The position numbers were made by a program, and so were the translations under genes. Positions 1-6,893 of a stretch of DNA of 31,955 nucleotides are shown here, piece by piece. This DNA comes from Sva-07 sp031430875 (GTDB lineage Bacteria; Actinomycetota; Acidimicrobiia; Acidimicrobiales; Ilumatobacteraceae), in the NCBI GenBank assembly GCA_031430875.1, contig JANPCI010000145.1:1-31955 (forward strand), read 5' to 3'. The notes beneath the pieces were generated by a model. The model searched no databases. It was not told the origin of the DNA and worked only from the letters and a program-made list of their open reading frames with translations. Position 1 is the first letter of the stretch. Every line of letters begins with the position of its first letter.

Positions 1-504
1 ATCGATACTCGTGCCGTCGAGATTGACCGTCCGCACCGGATCATCGAGACGCGGGCAGTCGACGGCGAGGTCATCGACCCCGATCACGTCGTTGCCCCCG
101 AACGTGGGCTCGGCCGGCCGAACGGTCGACGACAACACGCCGTAGACGGGATCGGACCCCGCTCCGATGAGGTACTGATCCCCCTTCACCAGGAACCGGT
201 AGTCGTCGCCGTAGCGGACGTCGATCAAGCCATCGACCTCCCACGGCGTCGCGGAGCCCGCTCGGAGCTGGTCGATGCGGAACCGGACGACCTCTGTGAC
301 GTCGTCCTTGCCGATCATGGTGCCGACAAATGCCACTGCAGCCGGATCTGGCCGCGGGCACCCGACCGGAATCGGGATCAATCCCTGGTCGACGGCGATG
401 GGTGCAGGCTCGGGTGGGGCTGCGCCTGCGCTCCCGGCCGTGAAGCCGACGATCGTCGCGCACAGCGAGCCGAGCAGGCCGACGCGAACGATCCGAGAAA
501 CCAC
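1..504 (-). CDS. Secreted protein of unknown function (partial, C-terminus beyond the left edge)
   Basis: This is an open frame of 168 codons that starts with GTG at 504-502 and runs off the left edge. An in-frame TAG at 516-514 excludes a longer start. A GGAGGT lies upstream (525-520), but its spacing of about 15 bases is long. The first 28 residues look like a signal peptide: Arg at positions 4 and 7, a hydrophobic stretch (LLGSLCATIVGF), then small residues ending AGA. The mature part is acidic and probably beta-rich, with alternating segments such as VTEVVRFRIDQL, DYRFLVKGDQYLIG and FGGNDVIGVDDLAV. Two cysteines (in GCPRP and DCPRL) could form a disulfide. I recognise no catalytic motif. 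A C-terminal membrane anchor may follow outside the window. The gene lies 65 bp downstream of the crotonase gene on the same strand and could be co-transcribed with it. Confidence 0.72.
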   Translation of the reverse strand, partial: MVSRIVRVGLLGSLCATIVGFTAGSAGAAPPEPAPIAVDQGLIPIPVGCPRPDPAAVAFVGTMIGKDDVTEVVRFRIDQLRAGSATPWEVDGLIDVRYGDDYRFLVKGDQYLIGAGSDPVYGVLSSTVRPAEPTFGGNDVIGVDDLAVDCPRLDDPVRTVNLDGTSID

Positions 505-569
505 CGGTTCAGGCTAACGACCTCCGCACACCGGCGAACGGCAGCCGGCAACGCAACGTATTCGGCGAT

Positions 570-1367
570 TCAGCGACCTTCGAAGACCGGATCGCGCTTC
601 TCCATGAACGCCTTGATGGCCTCGACGGTGTCCTTCGTGCCGAAGTTGACGGTCTGCGACAGCCCTTCGTCGTCGAGTGCCTCTTCCATCGTGACGGCGA
701 GCGAGTTGTTCAGCAGGCGCTTCGACATCGCCAGCGCGATCGGGGGGCCGGCGGCGAGACGGGCAGCCCAGTCGTCGACGAAGGCGTCGAGTTCATCATC
801 GGGGAGCACCCGATTGACGAGCCCCATCGCCTCGGCGCGTGGCGCGTCGATGATCTCTGCCAGGAGGGCCAATTCCTTGGCGCGGTGCATCCCGACGAGT
901 CGGGGCAGCAACCACGAACCGCCGAAGTCGAGGCTGAGACCGCGTTTCGCGAAGATCTCGGAGAACCGTGCATTCTCGGATGCGACGATCAGGTCACACG
1001 ACAGCGCCATGTTCAAGCCCGCTCCGACGGCCACGCCGCGCACCTTGGCCACGGTGGGCTGCGGGATCCGGTGCAGAGCCAGACACACGTTGGAGATGTG
1101 GCGCATCGCCGAGAGTTGATGCGGTGGCGCCTCGCCCGAGGCCCCCTGCCACAGATCGGCACCCGAACAGAAGTTGCCGCCGGCGCCCGTGATCACCACG
1201 GCACGGTCGGCCGGATTCGATGCGATGGCACGAAACTCGGCCAACAATTCGACCCACATGGCAGCGTCGGCGGCGTTCTTCTTCTCGGGGCGCCGCAGCG
1301 TGATCGTGACCACCCCATCGGTTCGGTCGACAGTGATGGATTCGAGCTCGCGGGTGTCGGAGGCCAT
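570..1367 (-). CDS. Enoyl-CoA hydratase/isomerase (crotonase) family protein
   Basis: A 265-residue protein of the usual length for the crotonase superfamily of CoA-thioester hydratases and isomerases. The oxyanion-hole segments are clear: GGNFCSGADL (residues 63-72) and VRGVAVGAGLNMALSCDLIVAS (around 109-130). The two glutamates of classical enoyl-CoA hydratase are not at their usual places: Asn119 replaces the first (in GAGLN) and Phe138 the second (in SEIF). An aspartate, Asp147 in SLDFGGSWLLPRLVG, sits where PaaG-type isomerases carry their catalytic Asp. An isomerase of the PaaG type, or another CoA-thioester reaction, is therefore more likely than plain hydration; this is inference from motif alignment by eye. 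The cytoplasmic enzyme probably works in fatty-acid or aromatic-acid degradation. No other pathway gene is adjacent. The start ATG has only a weak ribosome site (GGCGG about 19 bases upstream). Confidence 0.93.
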   Translation of the reverse strand: MASDTRELESITVDRTDGVVTITLRRPEKKNAADAAMWVELLAEFRAIASNPADRAVVITGAGGNFCSGADLWQGASGEAPPHQLSAMRHISNVCLALHRIPQPTVAKVRGVAVGAGLNMALSCDLIVASENARFSEIFAKRGLSLDFGGSWLLPRLVGMHRAKELALLAEIIDAPRAEAMGLVNRVLPDDELDAFVDDWAARLAAGPPIALAMSKRLLNNSLAVTMEEALDDEGLSQTVNFGTKDTVEAIKAFMEKRDPVFEGR

Positions 1368-1390
1368 GTCGGCCGACGATACTGACCGCC

Positions 1391-1501
1391 GTGGGATACA
1401 ACGCGTACCGGAAGTTCAAGGCGAAGCCGGCCGACTACGTCCTCGTGGTCACCGCGCTGCTCGTCTGCCTCGCCCTCCTGATCTGGGCCCTCGCCGGCTG
1501 A
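1391..1501 (+). CDS. Small single-helix membrane protein (36 aa)
   Basis: A short frame with a GTG start and TGA stop. It encodes a positively charged N-terminus (GYNAYRKFKAKPADY) followed by one hydrophobic helix of about 20 residues (VLVVTALLVCLALLIWALAG). The layout is that of a single-pass membrane protein with its basic end in the cytoplasm. The start lies 23 bp from the divergent crotonase start, so both genes would share a very short promoter region. No good ribosome site is visible, so the transcript may be leaderless. The Lys/Arg-rich leader plus clean helix ending exactly at a stop codon argues for a real gene. The function is unknown. It could be spurious, since 36 codons can stay open by chance in GC-rich DNA. 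Confidence 0.55.
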   Translation: MGYNAYRKFKAKPADYVLVVTALLVCLALLIWALAG

Positions 1502-1544
1502 CAGCGCCACTGGGTGCGAGCCCGGGCGCGTCGACAAAAAGTCA

Positions 1545-1571
1545 TTCAGCTGCCGTTCAGCCACATTCAGC
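1545..1571 (+). promoter_or_regulatory. Three tandem TTCAGC boxes upstream of the PepSY gene
   Basis: TTCAGC occurs at 1545-1550, 1556-1561 and 1566-1571, at 11 and 10 bp spacing, so all three lie on one face of the helix. Direct repeats with an 11-bp period are the usual target of OmpR/PhoB-type regulators. Possible -10 hexamers downstream are GTTGCA (1582-1587, exactly 10 bp after the last box) and CATTGT (1593-1598); neither is convincing. The 1502-1649 gap otherwise holds only the leader and ribosome site of the next gene. The likely binder is the product of the response regulator gene at 2289 or its paralogue at 12490; this is inference. Confidence 0.65.
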
Positions 1572-1649
1572 GGGGGCCAAGGTTGCAAAGCGCATTGTTG
1601 TCGGTACCCGCTGGGACCGTCCCGGCGAGATGTAGGAAGGACCCCCACC

Positions 1650-2159
1650 ATGCGTTCAAGAAAACGCGCTCTCTACGCCGGACTGGCCGGACTCGGCATC
1701 GTGATCGGTGCTGCAGGAATTGCCAGTGCCGCTACCGGCACGAATGGAACGAACAGCACGACCAGTACCAGCGGAACGAGCAGCATCACGGTTCCCGACG
1801 TCACCGAGCCGGCGAACGAGGCCGACGAGTCGGCTGCTCTCGCAGCAGTCGCGACAGTGACCCCAGACGAGGCAGCGTCCGCAGCGCTTGGCGCACAGCC
1901 CGGCACCGTCAACGAGGTGGAACTCGAGAACGAGAACGGCAACGTCGTGTACGGCGTCGAGATCGCCAGCGGCAATGACACGTTCGACGTGAAGGTCGAT
2001 GCCGGCAACGCAACGGTGCTCTCGGCTGAGATCGATCAGCCCGACGGCCAGGAGACCGACGACCAGAACGGCGTCGGCGACAACAAGGACGGTCACGGCG
2101 ACCATGAGGAGAACGACGCGCCGGACTCGAACGGCGCCTCGGAAAACGAAAACGACTGA
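1650..2159 (+). CDS. Secreted PepSY-domain protein with acidic tail
   Basis: A 169-residue protein with a clear ribosome site (AGGAAGG, 1634-1640) in front of the ATG. Residues 1-27 form a signal peptide: the basic start RSRKR, a hydrophobic core, then ASA|A. Next comes a Thr/Ser/Asn-rich linker (28-48). A single PepSY-type domain covers about 68-128, with the helix VTPDEAASAALGA and strands around VNEVELENENGNVVYGVEI and TFDVKVDAGNATVLSAEID. The last 40 residues are strongly acidic (Asp/Glu/Asn with a few His), which would suit cation binding. PepSY domains are found in secreted proteins and near kinases and are thought to inhibit proteases or sense the envelope. The gene sits directly upstream of two-component system 1, separated from it by a terminator, and has its own TTCAGC boxes, so it is probably a target and perhaps a modulator of that system. 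Confidence 0.88.
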   Translation: MRSRKRALYAGLAGLGIVIGAAGIASAATGTNGTNSTTSTSGTSSITVPDVTEPANEADESAALAAVATVTPDEAASAALGAQPGTVNEVELENENGNVVYGVEIASGNDTFDVKVDAGNATVLSAEIDQPDGQETDDQNGVGDNKDGHGDHEENDAPDSNGASENEND

Positions 2160-2184
2160 CTTCAGTTGCAGTCAGGTGCGCCTC

Positions 2185-2230
2185 ACTGGCGGTTCGAGCA
2201 GCAAAGCTCGGACCGCCAGTCGCGCTTTTC
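2185..2230 (+). terminator. Rho-independent terminator between the PepSY and regulator genes
   Basis: The arms at 2185-2199 and 2206-2220 pair over 15 bp with one G-T wobble around a 6-base loop (AGCAAA). A short T run (CTTTTC, 2225-2230) follows. The hairpin starts 25 bp after the PepSY stop codon. It should separate PepSY transcription from the regulator/kinase pair, which has its own promoter just downstream. Confidence 0.75.
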
Positions 2231-2260
2231 AGCAAACGTTCAGCTCGGGCCTGGCAGTCT
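2228..2260 (+). promoter_or_regulatory. Two tandem TTCAGC boxes and possible -10 in front of response regulator 1
   Basis: TTCAGC at 2228-2233 and again at 2239-2244 gives an exact 11-bp period. Ten bases after the second box is CAGTCT (2255-2260), a possible -10 (A at position 2, T at position 6). This would place the boxes over the -35 region, as with PhoB-type activation. The predicted transcript start near 2267 leaves a leader of about 22 bases containing the ribosome site GAGGT (2276-2280). Autoregulation by the product of the downstream gene is the simplest reading. Confidence 0.62.
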
Positions 2261-2288
2261 GTTGGTCGGGCCGACGAGGTCAACACCC

Positions 2289-2963
2289 ATGAGACTGCTG
2301 GTCATCGAGGACGAGAAGAAGCTGGCGATGTCGCTCAAGCGCGGCCTCGAGGCGGACGGGTTCGCAGTTGATGTCGCACTCGACGGCACCGATGGCCTCT
2401 GGATGGCCACCGAGCACGACTACGACGCCATCGTGCTGGACATCATGTTGCCCGGTCTCAACGGGTACGCACTGTGCGGGCAGCTTCGCGAGAATGGCGA
2501 TTGGACGCCGATCCTCATGCTCACTGCCAAAGACGGCGACCTCGACGAAGCAGAGGCACTCGACACCGGCGCCGACGACTTCCTGCGCAAGCCCTTCTCG
2601 CACGTCGTACTGGTGGCACGAATCCGCTCCCTGCTGCGAAGGGGCCGTCCGGAACGGCCCGTCGAACTCGTTGCCGGAAGCCTCCGGCTGGATCCGTCCG
2701 AGCGGCGCTGTTGGCGTGGCGATACCGAGATCGAACTGACTGCGCGTGAATTCGCTGTTCTCGAGTACCTCATCACCAACGTCGGCACCGTCGTGTCGAA
2801 GCAGGACATACTCGGTCACGTCTGGGACTACGAATTCGAGGGCGATCCCAACATCGTCGAGGTGTACGTACGACACCTCCGCAAGAAGATCGATCTTCCG
2901 TTCGACGTGACGTCGATTCAGACAGTTCGTGGCGCTGGGTACCGCCTGATGGGAACGTCGTGA
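2289..2963 (+). CDS. OmpR/PhoB-family response regulator (system 1)
   Basis: A 224-residue DNA-binding response regulator. The receiver domain (about 1-115) has the acidic pair Glu7/Asp8, phospho-acceptor Asp51 (IVLDIMLPGLNG), Thr79 and Lys101 (LRKPF). The C-terminal winged-helix domain (about 128-222) has the usual REFAVLEYL, VSKQDILGHVWD, NIVEVYVRHLRKKID and RGAGYRLM segments. I chose the ATG at 2289 because MRLLVIEDE is the standard receiver start and GAGGT lies about 9 bases upstream; the frame is open further upstream but would run through the terminator. It overlaps the kinase gene by 4 bp (GTGA), so the two are translationally coupled. It is closely similar throughout to the regulator at 12490-13155 (shared LKRGLEA-GFAVDVA, LDTGADDFL-KPFS-VVLVARIR and GDPNIVEV), so both may recognise the same TTCAGC boxes. 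Confidence 0.95.
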   Translation: MRLLVIEDEKKLAMSLKRGLEADGFAVDVALDGTDGLWMATEHDYDAIVLDIMLPGLNGYALCGQLRENGDWTPILMLTAKDGDLDEAEALDTGADDFLRKPFSHVVLVARIRSLLRRGRPERPVELVAGSLRLDPSERRCWRGDTEIELTAREFAVLEYLITNVGTVVSKQDILGHVWDYEFEGDPNIVEVYVRHLRKKIDLPFDVTSIQTVRGAGYRLMGTS

Positions 2964-4306
2964 ACCGACGGTTCCAGACCGTTCGCATTCGTGCCACGAT
3001 CGGCGCAACCCTGATTGTCGCCATCGCCTTGGTGCTTGCCGGAATACTCCTCGTGAGTGTCCTGCGCCGGACCCAGCTGGACACGATCGACAGCAGTCTC
3101 GAGCTCCGCGCCCGCGACATCGAGGGCCTGATCGACGGCGGCGCATCCTTGTCGACAGTTGCCGTGCAGAGCGACGAGGATGGTTTCATCCAGATCGTGG
3201 ACTCGACGGGTGCTGTAGTCGCCTCGAGCGAAAACCTGGGGGGTGAGATCCCGGTCTCCGAGCGACCTGCTTCGTGGATGGGGACCGAACAACTCGCCGA
3301 GTTCGATGGTGCTTCGTTCAGGATCGGGGTGTTCGAAACCGACGGGGCCGTCGCCCGCACGATCATTGTCGGAAGCGCGCTCGACGACGCTGAACAGATA
3401 GCAGGCGTCATGATCGGCGCACTCGTGATCGGGCTTCCGCTGTTGCTCCTACTCATCGCGTCATTGGTCTGGGTGGTCGTGGGTCGTGCCCTTCGGCCCG
3501 TGGAATCGATGCGACGACAAGTCGACGAGATCGGGGGTGGCGACCTCCACAGGCGAATCCCCGAGCCCGAAGTCCACGATGAGATCGGGCGCCTCGCGAC
3601 AACAATGAACGGAATGCTGGATCGGCTCGAGCGCGCAAACCTCGCCCAGTCGCAGTTCGTCTCCGATGCCTCGCACGAGCTGCGAACTCCGATTGCAGTG
3701 ATCCGTCACGAGCTCGAGATCGCCCTGCGACACGACGACTCCTCCGACTGGAGACGCACCGCCGAGGAAGTACTCGACGAGAACCTGCGGATGCAGCGCC
3801 TCGTCGACGACCTGCTGTTCCTCGCTCGGCGCGACGGCCCCGGCACCGCACCACCATTGGCGTCGCAGTTGGTCGACCTCGACGATGTCGTCCTCTCCGA
3901 GGCTCACCGCGTGCACACGACCCGAATCGTCGACACCTCAGCGGTGTCGGCCGGGCAGGTTCGCGGTGATGCCGATCATCTCGGCCGCATCGTCAGGAAC
4001 CTGCTCGACAACGCACTTCGACACTGCGACTCGACGGTCGCAATCTCGGTGACGAGCGAAGACGGTCGCGTCGAGATGAGCGTGGACGATGACGGAGCCG
4101 GCATTGCTCCAACTGACCGGGAACACATCTTCGAACGATTCGGCCGTGTCGACGAGGCGCGCGATCGTCGCGACGGAGGCTCGGGTCTCGGCCTGTCGAT
4201 CGTCAGCGATCTCGTCGCCGACAATGGCGGCACGATCGCCGTCAGCGACAGCGAACGGTTCGGCGGTGCACGTTTCACCGTCGCGTTCCCCGATGCGCGG
4301 TCCTGA
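2960..4306 (+). CDS. HAMP-containing sensor histidine kinase (system 1)
   Basis: A 448-residue membrane kinase with a GTG start overlapping the stop of its regulator. The order of parts is: first membrane helix (about 13-35); a small extracytoplasmic sensor of about 115 residues (36-150) with a strand-rich GFIQIVDSTGAVVASSENL segment; second helix (about 150-174); HAMP linker (175-228); HisKA domain with His239 in SDASHELRTPIAV; and an ATPase domain with N-box Asn346 region (IVRNLLDNALRH), G1 (VDDDGAGI), F-box (IFERFGRVDEARD) and G2 (GGSGLGLSIV). All catalytic motifs are intact, so it should autophosphorylate and pass phosphate to the regulator at 2289-2963. The stimulus is unknown; the neighbouring secreted PepSY protein and the exporter suggest an envelope or antimicrobial signal. 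It converges on the lipoprotein gene with only 25 bp between the stop codons. Confidence 0.95.
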   Translation: MNRRFQTVRIRATIGATLIVAIALVLAGILLVSVLRRTQLDTIDSSLELRARDIEGLIDGGASLSTVAVQSDEDGFIQIVDSTGAVVASSENLGGEIPVSERPASWMGTEQLAEFDGASFRIGVFETDGAVARTIIVGSALDDAEQIAGVMIGALVIGLPLLLLLIASLVWVVVGRALRPVESMRRQVDEIGGGDLHRRIPEPEVHDEIGRLATTMNGMLDRLERANLAQSQFVSDASHELRTPIAVIRHELEIALRHDDSSDWRRTAEEVLDENLRMQRLVDDLLFLARRDGPGTAPPLASQLVDLDDVVLSEAHRVHTTRIVDTSAVSAGQVRGDADHLGRIVRNLLDNALRHCDSTVAISVTSEDGRVEMSVDDDGAGIAPTDREHIFERFGRVDEARDRRDGGSGLGLSIVSDLVADNGGTIAVSDSERFGGARFTVAFPDARS

Positions 4307-4331
4307 GCGTTTTCCAAACCCACGCGATCGA

Positions 4332-4955
4332 TCAGTCGGCCGTCTCGTCGCCGCCGGCATCCTTTTGAACGCTCAGAGTCTGTACCGCGGCATCTGGCGC
4401 GCTCACGACGACAGTGACGTCGAGCGCGTTGAGTGAGGTCCGGTACAGGCTGAACTCGTTCTCCGGAAAGTGACCGACGGCCCCTGTGTTGTCGAAATGG
4501 GCGACGGCGCGTCCGCCGGCAGGGACGACGAACGAATCCGGTAGGGCGGCGTAGTAGCTCTCACTGACCCCCGCAGTCGGATCTGTGAAGGTGTAGAAGA
4601 CCTCGATGCCGGTCAGGTCGGCCTGGCCCCTGTTCGACAAGGCGATCTCGAGATGGTCATCGACCGCGGCGCCGCTCGCGTCCACATTGTTCTCGACGAG
4701 CACCGAGTCGATCGCCAGCACATCGTTGGTGGACGGGTTGTCGATCGGGTTCGATGTCACCGGGAGTACCTGCCCACTTCCTCCCAGTGACACAGGTACC
4801 GAGGCGCCCGCCGAGCTCCCAGCAGCTGGTGTCGACGAGTTCGACCCCGAACTGCCTCCGCAAGCGGCCATCAGGCTGCCCGCAACGCACAGCGCAACAC
4901 CGAGCTTGACGATGTAGAGGGAGTTCATACGTTGGCGAGCGTCCAATGGATTCAT
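4332..4955 (-). CDS. Lipoprotein of unknown function, last gene of the ABC exporter operon
   Basis: A 207-residue protein with a lipoprotein signal: basic residues, a hydrophobic stretch (LGVALCVAGSLMAAC) and a lipobox LMAAC with Cys32. The start is the ATG at 4955, because the A of the upstream permease stop TGA is also the A of this ATG (TGATG), and AGGAG lies 7 bases upstream. After a Ser/Gly-rich linker (33-55) comes one beta-rich domain (about 75-190), with LAIDSVLVENNVDASGAAVDD, DHLEIALSNRGQADLTGIEVFYTFTD and PAGGRAVAHFDNTG. This resembles an immunoglobulin-like or FxLYD-type surface domain rather than an enzyme. The tail is charged (DAGGDETAD). Coupling to two permeases suggests it works with the exporter at the outer face of the membrane, for example in substrate capture or as an immunity-type lipoprotein. 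The exact role is unknown. Confidence 0.85.
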   Translation of the reverse strand: MNPLDARQRMNSLYIVKLGVALCVAGSLMAACGGSSGSNSSTPAAGSSAGASVPVSLGGSGQVLPVTSNPIDNPSTNDVLAIDSVLVENNVDASGAAVDDHLEIALSNRGQADLTGIEVFYTFTDPTAGVSESYYAALPDSFVVPAGGRAVAHFDNTGAVGHFPENEFSLYRTSLNALDVTVVVSAPDAAVQTLSVQKDAGGDETAD

Positions 4956-5983
4956 CACGTGTCTCCTCGGGGTGTGCCGGCTCGCGCCGCGCGGACTGTG
5001 GTCGAACTGGCTGGGGGAATGCTTGGTTGGCGGCGGAACGCATGTCGCAGTCCGAAGACCAGCGCCACGGAGTAGAAGGTCATCCATCCGATGTCGTTGC
5101 GTTTCTCGTTCAGGAGCTGTCCCAGGCTGAGACCTCGGTACTTCTCCTTTACGTCGGTCATGCCGAATGCGAACCGTTCGAAGTGCTTGGCGAACGACGC
5201 TTCTTCGATGGTGATCCGAGTGTTCTCATAGACAGCGAAATGCTTCAGGACCTGCGTTTCGCCGGCGCGATCGAGTCCGAGCGCGCCAAAGAGTCCTCCG
5301 GGCAGCTGGTTGTCGGCGTCGAGGGTGTCGCCGAGCTGGGGAAGGATCAGCACGACCAGCAGCCAGATGCCGAGTGCGATCATCAAGCCGTTGATCGCCA
5401 CGCGGGAGTAGGCAGTTGCGATCGCGCCAACGCAGTAGAACGCCCCCATGTAGACGATCGCGGCAAGACACACCAGTGCGAGCTTGCCTGCCTGTGCGGC
5501 GCTGACCCAGTCGTTGCCGACGAGGCCCACCCCGACGACGGCCACCCCTGCGGTCACGCCGACAAGCGTGGTGATCACGCCAAGCGCGCCGAGCAGGCTC
5601 CCGTTGGCCAACTCGGTCGAGGTGACCGGCCGCGAACGCAGCAGAGGCAGCGTTCTGTTCGCGCGCTCTCGTGACACCGTGAGGTAGCCCAACGTGATCG
5701 CGATGACGGCACCAATGATCTCGAGGTACTCGATGACCCCGCGCAGCAGTGCCAGCGGGGCAAGCGGGGATGGGGCGATCTGCGTGACGCCGCCCGCTTG
5801 TGCGGCGGCGCGGTAGGCCGCGTAGTCCGCGAGTTGACTTCGGTACTCGACCGACGCGATGAAGACCGACACCGCGGTGACCACTACAAGGATCGACAGC
5901 AGCACGAGCAGAATCCCGCTACGTACCGCCGCTCGGAACTCATGCGCGGCGATGACCACGGTGCGACCGTGCGACTCATTCAT
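4955..5983 (-). CDS. ABC-2 type exporter permease (second subunit)
   Basis: A 342-residue integral membrane protein with about six predicted helices (near 22-44, 82-102, 131-155, 166-192, 196-215 and 299-312). A long extracytoplasmic loop separates helices 1 and 2 (VEYRSQLADYAAYRAAAQAGG), and a second large one of about 80 residues precedes the last helix. The segment GYLTVSRERANRTLPLLRSRPVTSTEL after helix 2 is typical of NosY-like ABC-2 permeases and matches the same position in its partner (GHLTIADDQSGGVGRLIFTRAVTRTSY), so the two permeases are distant paralogues that probably form a heterodimer. It overlaps the upstream permease gene by 8 bp and the lipoprotein gene by 1 bp. The substrate cannot be told from sequence. 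The basic Pro/Ala-rich C-terminus is cytoplasmic. Confidence 0.88.
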   Translation of the reverse strand: MNESHGRTVVIAAHEFRAAVRSGILLVLLSILVVVTAVSVFIASVEYRSQLADYAAYRAAAQAGGVTQIAPSPLAPLALLRGVIEYLEIIGAVIAITLGYLTVSRERANRTLPLLRSRPVTSTELANGSLLGALGVITTLVGVTAGVAVVGVGLVGNDWVSAAQAGKLALVCLAAIVYMGAFYCVGAIATAYSRVAINGLMIALGIWLLVVLILPQLGDTLDADNQLPGGLFGALGLDRAGETQVLKHFAVYENTRITIEEASFAKHFERFAFGMTDVKEKYRGLSLGQLLNEKRNDIGWMTFYSVALVFGLRHAFRRQPSIPPASSTTVRAARAGTPRGDT

Positions 5984-6893
5984 CGTCGGCCGTCCCGGAG
6001 AAGTCGTGGCGCCGAACCATGACGATCAGCAGCACCACGAGAACGATCACGAGCGTGGCCAGTGGAGCGAGTCGCTCGATCGTCTGGCGGGTCGTCTCGG
6101 CGGATGCAGTTTCGAGGACGCGTCCGCTGACCTGCTTGTACTGCTCGACGATCGAGACTGGCCGTGCTCTGGAGGTGACCCGAAAGAAGGTCTGAGACGT
6201 GCTGACCGGATCGATGATCGGGTTCAGCGACGCCGTGGGTCGCAGGCCCGAGGTGAACTGGGGGACGACGAACGTGACGACGAGCCAGACGCCCATCGCC
6301 GACAGCAGCCCGATCGATCGACGGCGGGTTGCCAGCACCGTGATCATGCCGACCAGGGAGAATATGAGGAGGTACAGCCACGAGACTGCGTAGAAGACGG
6401 CGACCCGCTCGAGTTCCCTTCCCGACGCAGGACCACCGTTCACGACCCACAGCGACATCACACTGACGGCCCAACAGCCGACCAACGCCGCCGCGAGCAC
6501 GACGCACACGCTGACGACCTTCCCGATTGCGTAGCTGGTTCTGGTGACTGCCCGGGTGAAGATGAGTCGGCCGACTCCGCCACTCTGGTCATCGGCGATC
6601 GTGAGATGGCCGAGCAGCAGTGCAAGCAACGCGCCGATCAGCGTGATGTAGATCACCATGTTCGACAGCAACGAGAGCGAGGGCTTGACCAGGAACGGAT
6701 TCGCTGGTGCGGGCCGGCCTTTCGAGGTAAGGATCTTCACCGCCTCGTCGTACACACCGATGATGGTTCGATGACTGGACCACCCGATCACGCCTGCGAG
6801 CAACGTCATCACGAGCAGCGTCCCGATCAGGATCCAGACGACTCGCTGCCGCTTGAGTGAACGAATCTGTTGCGACGCAACGGTCGCAATCAC
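5976..6893 (-). CDS. ABC-2 type exporter permease (first subunit)
   Basis: A 305-residue membrane protein with about six helices (near 18-38, 79-100, 124-150, 165-187, 192-212 and 276-293) and the ABC-2 layout of a long first outer loop and a long loop before the last helix. The GTG start at 6893-6891 overlaps the ATPase stop (GTGA), so translation is coupled. The inner-loop segment around residues 97-120 matches its partner permease. The C-terminus (VRRHDFSGTADDE) is short and acidic. It would form the transmembrane pore with the 4955-5983 product and be driven by the ATPase at 6890-7639. The family exports antibiotics, peptides, lipids or copper-related factors; nothing here decides which. 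Confidence 0.88.
   Translation of the reverse strand: MIATVASQQIRSLKRQRVVWILIGTLLVMTLLAGVIGWSSHRTIIGVYDEAVKILTSKGRPAPANPFLVKPSLSLLSNMVIYITLIGALLALLLGHLTIADDQSGGVGRLIFTRAVTRTSYAIGKVVSVCVVLAAALVGCWAVSVMSLWVVNGGPASGRELERVAVFYAVSWLYLLIFSLVGMITVLATRRRSIGLLSAMGVWLVVTFVVPQFTSGLRPTASLNPIIDPVSTSQTFFRVTSRARPVSIVEQYKQVSGRVLETASAETTRQTIERLAPLATLVIVLVVLLIVMVRRHDFSGTADDE

Noticed and set aside
71..517. Open frames at 71-463 (minus) and 275-517 (plus)
   Set aside because: Both are out of frame with the signal-peptide-bearing frame from 504 to the left edge, which has much better protein character.
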